From the NCBI RefSeq assembly GCF_026241135.1, contig NZ_JAPFGA010000003.1:186001-250000 (forward strand): 64,000 bases of DNA, given 5' to 3'. Both the position numbers and the translations under genes were made by a program. This DNA comes from Galbibacter kalidii (GTDB lineage: Bacteria > Bacteroidota > Bacteroidia > Flavobacteriales > Flavobacteriaceae). The notes under the pieces are model-generated. The model did no database searches. It saw nothing but the letters and a program-made list of their open reading frames with translations, and was not told where the DNA came from. Positions 62,301 to 64,000 of the stretch are shown here, in pieces (positions within the stretch are counted from its first letter, which is position 1; every line of letters begins with the position of its first letter).

Positions 62301-63935
62301 TGGACATTGCAAATCCCGGACGGTAACGAAATTCCGGATGGCATCTATGATGTAACTGCAATAGCTACCGACGAAGCAGGTAATACAGCCAACGATGAGA
62401 CCACAGATGAGCTGACCATAGACACATCTTTGCCTACTACGCCAACAGTTGATGAACTGACCACCAACGATCCTACGCCAATTATTACAGGTACAGCGGA
62501 TTCGGAGGATGACCTGACAGTGGAAGTAAACGGCGTTGTATATACCGAAGGGGATAGTAACCTTATCGATAACGGTGATGGCACATGGACATTGCAAATC
62601 CCGGACGGTAATGAAATTCCTGATGGGACTTATGATGTTATCGCTACCACAGCGGATGCAGATGGCAATACAGCTGATGATAATACCACAGACGAATTGA
62701 CTGTAGATTCCACAGCAATAACTACACCAACAGTTGATGAGTTGATCACCGATGATCCAACGCCAGTTATTACAGGTACGGCTGATTCTGATGATGATCT
62801 TACTGTTGAAGTCAATGGAGTTGTTTATACCGAAGGTGATGGCAATCTGGTAGATAATGGTGATGGTACTTGGTCACTGACCATTCCGGAAGAAAATGCC
62901 CTTGATGACGGCACATATGACGTTATCGCTACCGCTACGGGTACAAATGGCAATACAGCTAACGATGATACCACAAACGAGCTAACTATAGATTCTACTG
63001 CAGGACCAACCACACCAACGGTGAATGAAATCACAACTGATAGCCCGACACCAACCATCACCGGTACAGTCGATTCTGATGATGAGCTGACCGTAGAAGT
63101 AAACGGGGTTGTATACACCGAAGGTGATGGCAATCTGGTAGATAATGGTGACGATACTTGGTCACTGACCATTCCGGAAGAGAATGCTCTTGATGACGGC
63201 ACTTATGACGTTATTGCTACCGCTACGGATGCAAATGGCAATACAGCTAACGATGATACCACAGACGAGCTGACTATAGAAAGTCCGCCTGCTTCAGATA
63301 TTACGATCACCAAAACGGTAGACAATACAAATCCTTTGGTGGGAGATAATATTGAATTCAGCATTACTGTCAGCAACAACGGAAATACTGAATTTACCGA
63401 CATTATTGTTGATGAACGTATACAAACTGGTTTCAGTTATGTAAACCATTCAGCTTCAATCGGTACATACAACCCATCAAACAGCACTTGGACAATCAAC
63501 GAACTTGTGGCAAATGAAACCGCTACGCTCAACATCCGTGTTGAAGTCAATCCAACAGGAAGTCATACCAATGTTGCTTCCATCAGGACATCAACACCGA
63601 AAGATGCAAATGACGGTAATAATTCTTCTGAAGTGACTATAACCTTGAATTGCCTGGTTGTCTACAATGAGTTTACACCAAACAACGATGGATATAATGA
63701 TTATTTCAGGATTGAATGCATTGAGCAATATCCAAATAGTGAATTAAGGATCTTTAACCGAAACGGAAATAAAATATATGAAGTAAGAGGATATCAAAAC
63801 GATTGGACCGGGACAGCCAATATGGGTGGTACCGTTGCAAGGGATCATCAGCTTCCAGCCGGTACTTACTTCTATTCGCTTCTGGTTCCTGAACTCGGAG
63901 TAGACAAATCCGGATGGTTATTCATTGCAAAATAG
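59361..63935 (+). CDS. T9SS type-B adhesin with near-identical Ig-like repeats
   Basis: From the ATG at 59361 the protein has 1524 residues and a clean signal peptide (LFVLISSLQITQAQ). An earlier in-frame ATG at 59247 would add a second hydrophobic leader and is less likely. Four related beta modules follow (about 30-725; each with a 'DADDTNFATIDMAVG'-like start and FDEVQIT-like end). Then come an Ig-like domain (about 728-832), five Ig-like repeats of 95 residues (about 834-1310; TPTVDELTTNDPTP, GTADSEDDLTVEVNGV, DNGDGTWTLQIPDGNEIPDG), a DUF11 domain (about 1311-1430) and the T9SS type-B sorting domain (FTPNNDGYNDYFRIECI, IFNRNGNKIYEVRGY, PAGTYFYSL, GWLFIAK). The five repeats are nearly identical in DNA (61860-63290), so copy number can change by recombination. 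It is a surface adhesin or filament-type protein. Confidence 0.9.
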   Translation: MKTPKQTLLKTALSLFVLISSLQITQAQITNAPANTPSPWISSTYPNVTATLIDDVPSALPLCLGSAGDQANLVDADLTNAAFINFVLGLGVGAGCNATFSVSDDTNTYPAGTWAGFRIGGSSLLDISVGLSITISTWNDGNPTGDELVLDTALINVGLLSDGSATVGFVAPSAFDEVRIEYETLVAAAYDAEIYHATIIAFEAGPALACNTTTPMTRPAYPMSVSDENSDLSNILTINGNSDTQNVVDSDPDNFTTLDFTLGTGSLAIRDEVSSYSAGTFAGFDIESTSLLSTELLDEITITTYLDGTQQESISGSSNGILALNTSILNSGNERTQIGIITTAEFDEVQITGGGLLGSIDVYGLTLKSFCPADASVLTCNTPVLATEPDFPLYINGINTGISGIGVGDITNVNAVIDADDTNFATIDMAVGIIGSASLAIADPLDTYPADTYAGFDISTGGLLSVELLDNVTLTTYLDGVEQETVDVSTDELLAVDSGLLFADDGRYQIGFVASLPFDEVQITINQLAGVDIGVTNIYGVILETLCEAPIVCDIAPLTNPSQPVILNSEFTGIMGVAGVETSLSNAENVLTEDETDFATATLGIGVAEVASVAVKNALGVYPAGSQAGFLIRDANDVLQAGLLDVVTISTYLNGTEVDSNTGSGLLLIETLDLLDIEITGDPERYQFAGVITTGDYDEVRIEIGALASVLNIVEVYGAYVNPRTIEGLENNPTITITSVAEDNVVNAQEAEGNVNIVGQAGGDALPGDAISVMVNGTAYNTTVESDNSFTISVPGSELIADSDLTVEATITHITAECTSTAEDTHEYTIDTTPPTIPTVDELTTNDPTPVLTGTADSADDLSVTVNGVTYNEGDGNLVDNGDGTWTLQIPDGNEIPDGVYDVTAIATDEAGNTANDETTDELTIDTSLPTTPTVDEMVTNDPTPILTGTADSEDELSVTVNGVTYTEGDGNLIDNGDGTWTLQIPDGNEIPDGIYDVTAIATDEAGNTANDETTDELTIDTSLPTTPTVDELTTNDPTPIITGTADSEDDLTVEVNGVVYTEGDSNLIDNGDGTWTLQIPDGNEIPDGTYDVIATTADADGNTADDNTTDELTVDSTAITTPTVDELITDDPTPVITGTADSDDDLTVEVNGVVYTEGDGNLVDNGDGTWSLTIPEENALDDGTYDVIATATGTNGNTANDDTTNELTIDSTAGPTTPTVNEITTDSPTPTITGTVDSDDELTVEVNGVVYTEGDGNLVDNGDDTWSLTIPEENALDDGTYDVIATATDANGNTANDDTTDELTIESPPASDITITKTVDNTNPLVGDNIEFSITVSNNGNTEFTDIIVDERIQTGFSYVNHSASIGTYNPSNSTWTINELVANETATLNIRVEVNPTGSHTNVASIRTSTPKDANDGNNSSEVTITLNCLVVYNEFTPNNDGYNDYFRIECIEQYPNSELRIFNRNGNKIYEVRGYQNDWTGTANMGGTVARDHQLPAGTYFYSLLVPELGVDKSGWLFIAK
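61860..63290 (+). repeat. Five ~285-bp coding tandem repeats in adhesin gene
   Basis: Units begin near 61862, 62149, 62434, 62719 and 63003. Long identical stretches are shared between units 1-3 and between units 4-5, which form two homogenised subgroups. The period of 95 codons keeps the frame. Confidence 0.85.
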
Positions 63936-63979
63936 CATATAAAAAGACCCCTATTTAAAAACGTCAAAAAAATAAATTC

Positions 63980-64000
63980 ATGAAGATCATAAATAAAAAT
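63980..64000 (+). CDS. Start of next gene, probably PorP/SprF family
   Basis: An ATG at 63980 opens MKIINKN and runs off the right edge. In the first adhesin locus a PorP/SprF gene follows at once, and type-B adhesins usually have such a partner, so the same is expected here. The seven visible codons cannot prove it. Confidence 0.3.

Noticed and set aside
61860-63290. Regularly spaced near-identical DNA blocks that could be mistaken for a CRISPR array.
   Set aside because: The spacing is 285 bp, the repeats are translated in frame as Ig-like domains, and there are no cas genes.
61932-63403. Several minus-strand frames of 60-221 codons across the adhesin repeat region, some Cys- or Ser-rich.
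   Set aside because: They are antisense shadows created by the coding tandem repeats; they lack starts with leaders and repeat the same pattern as the DNA repeat.

Overview
The window is chromosomal DNA from an AT-rich member of the Bacteroidota, most likely a (marine) Flavobacteriaceae. The signs are SusC/SusD pairs, a one-protein hybrid two-component regulator (HTCS), lipoprotein-rich polysaccharide utilisation loci (PULs), type IX secretion (T9SS) type-B sorting domains next to a PorP/SprF protein, and promoters of the Bacteroidota type (TAnnTTTG). No rRNA, tRNA, CRISPR array, transposase or phage gene was seen.

Layout. (1) 1-3324, minus strand: a partial unknown gene, a TauE/SafE permease, a Tat-exported DsrE-like protein and a TsdA-like dihaem cytochrome c, together a small sulfur-oxidation module. 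(2) 4121-6035, plus: a sterol-desaturase-type di-iron hydroxylase overlapping an exported alpha/beta-hydrolase. (3) 6038-7702: a TPR/HTH membrane regulator. (4) 7871-18628, minus: an 'orphan' PUL with binding lipoprotein, SusD, SusC and HTCS but no enzyme. (5) 18936-28000, plus: a TPR-AraC regulator, a small lipoprotein, a 1896-residue LRR/Ig/FN3-like T9SS adhesin and its PorP/SprF partner. The lipoprotein and adhesin have matching upstream regions. (6) 28061-29496: a CHMI-like tautomerase and a YARHG protein. (7) 29551-33680, minus: siderophore-type TonB receptor with PepSY membrane protein, and a group III truncated haemoglobin. (8) 33981-36926: ArsR/AHSA1 operon, divergent HxlR / FMN oxidoreductase-DoxX, and a KdgF-like cupin. 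(9) 37091-56925, all minus: a 20-kb PUL with GH43, sulfatase, GH3, esterase, metallophosphoesterase, two GH144/glycoamylase-type proteins, a LamG-type lipoprotein, SusD, SusC and a propeller/LuxR-HTH regulator. The GH144 pair plus GH3 suggests a beta-1,2-glucan or similar beta-glucan target (inference). (10) 57134-58418: a trypsin-fold protease with a separate gene that looks like a free copy of its N-terminal domain. (11) 58967-64000, plus: an ORF remnant, a second T9SS type-B adhesin with near-identical Ig-like repeats, and the start of the next gene, probably another PorP/SprF.

The least explained DNA is intergenic. Two degenerate tandem arrays with a period of about 21 bp (two helical turns) lie upstream of susC (about 13860-14290) and upstream of the globin gene (33805-33950). 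Five copies of a GC-rich palindrome (core CTGCCGGCAG) are scattered through the window, two of them in frame inside the sulfatase and GH3 genes. Two copies of a ~150-bp element with TCTAAAAAG termini occur. Several clear palindromic operator candidates lie in front of regulator genes.
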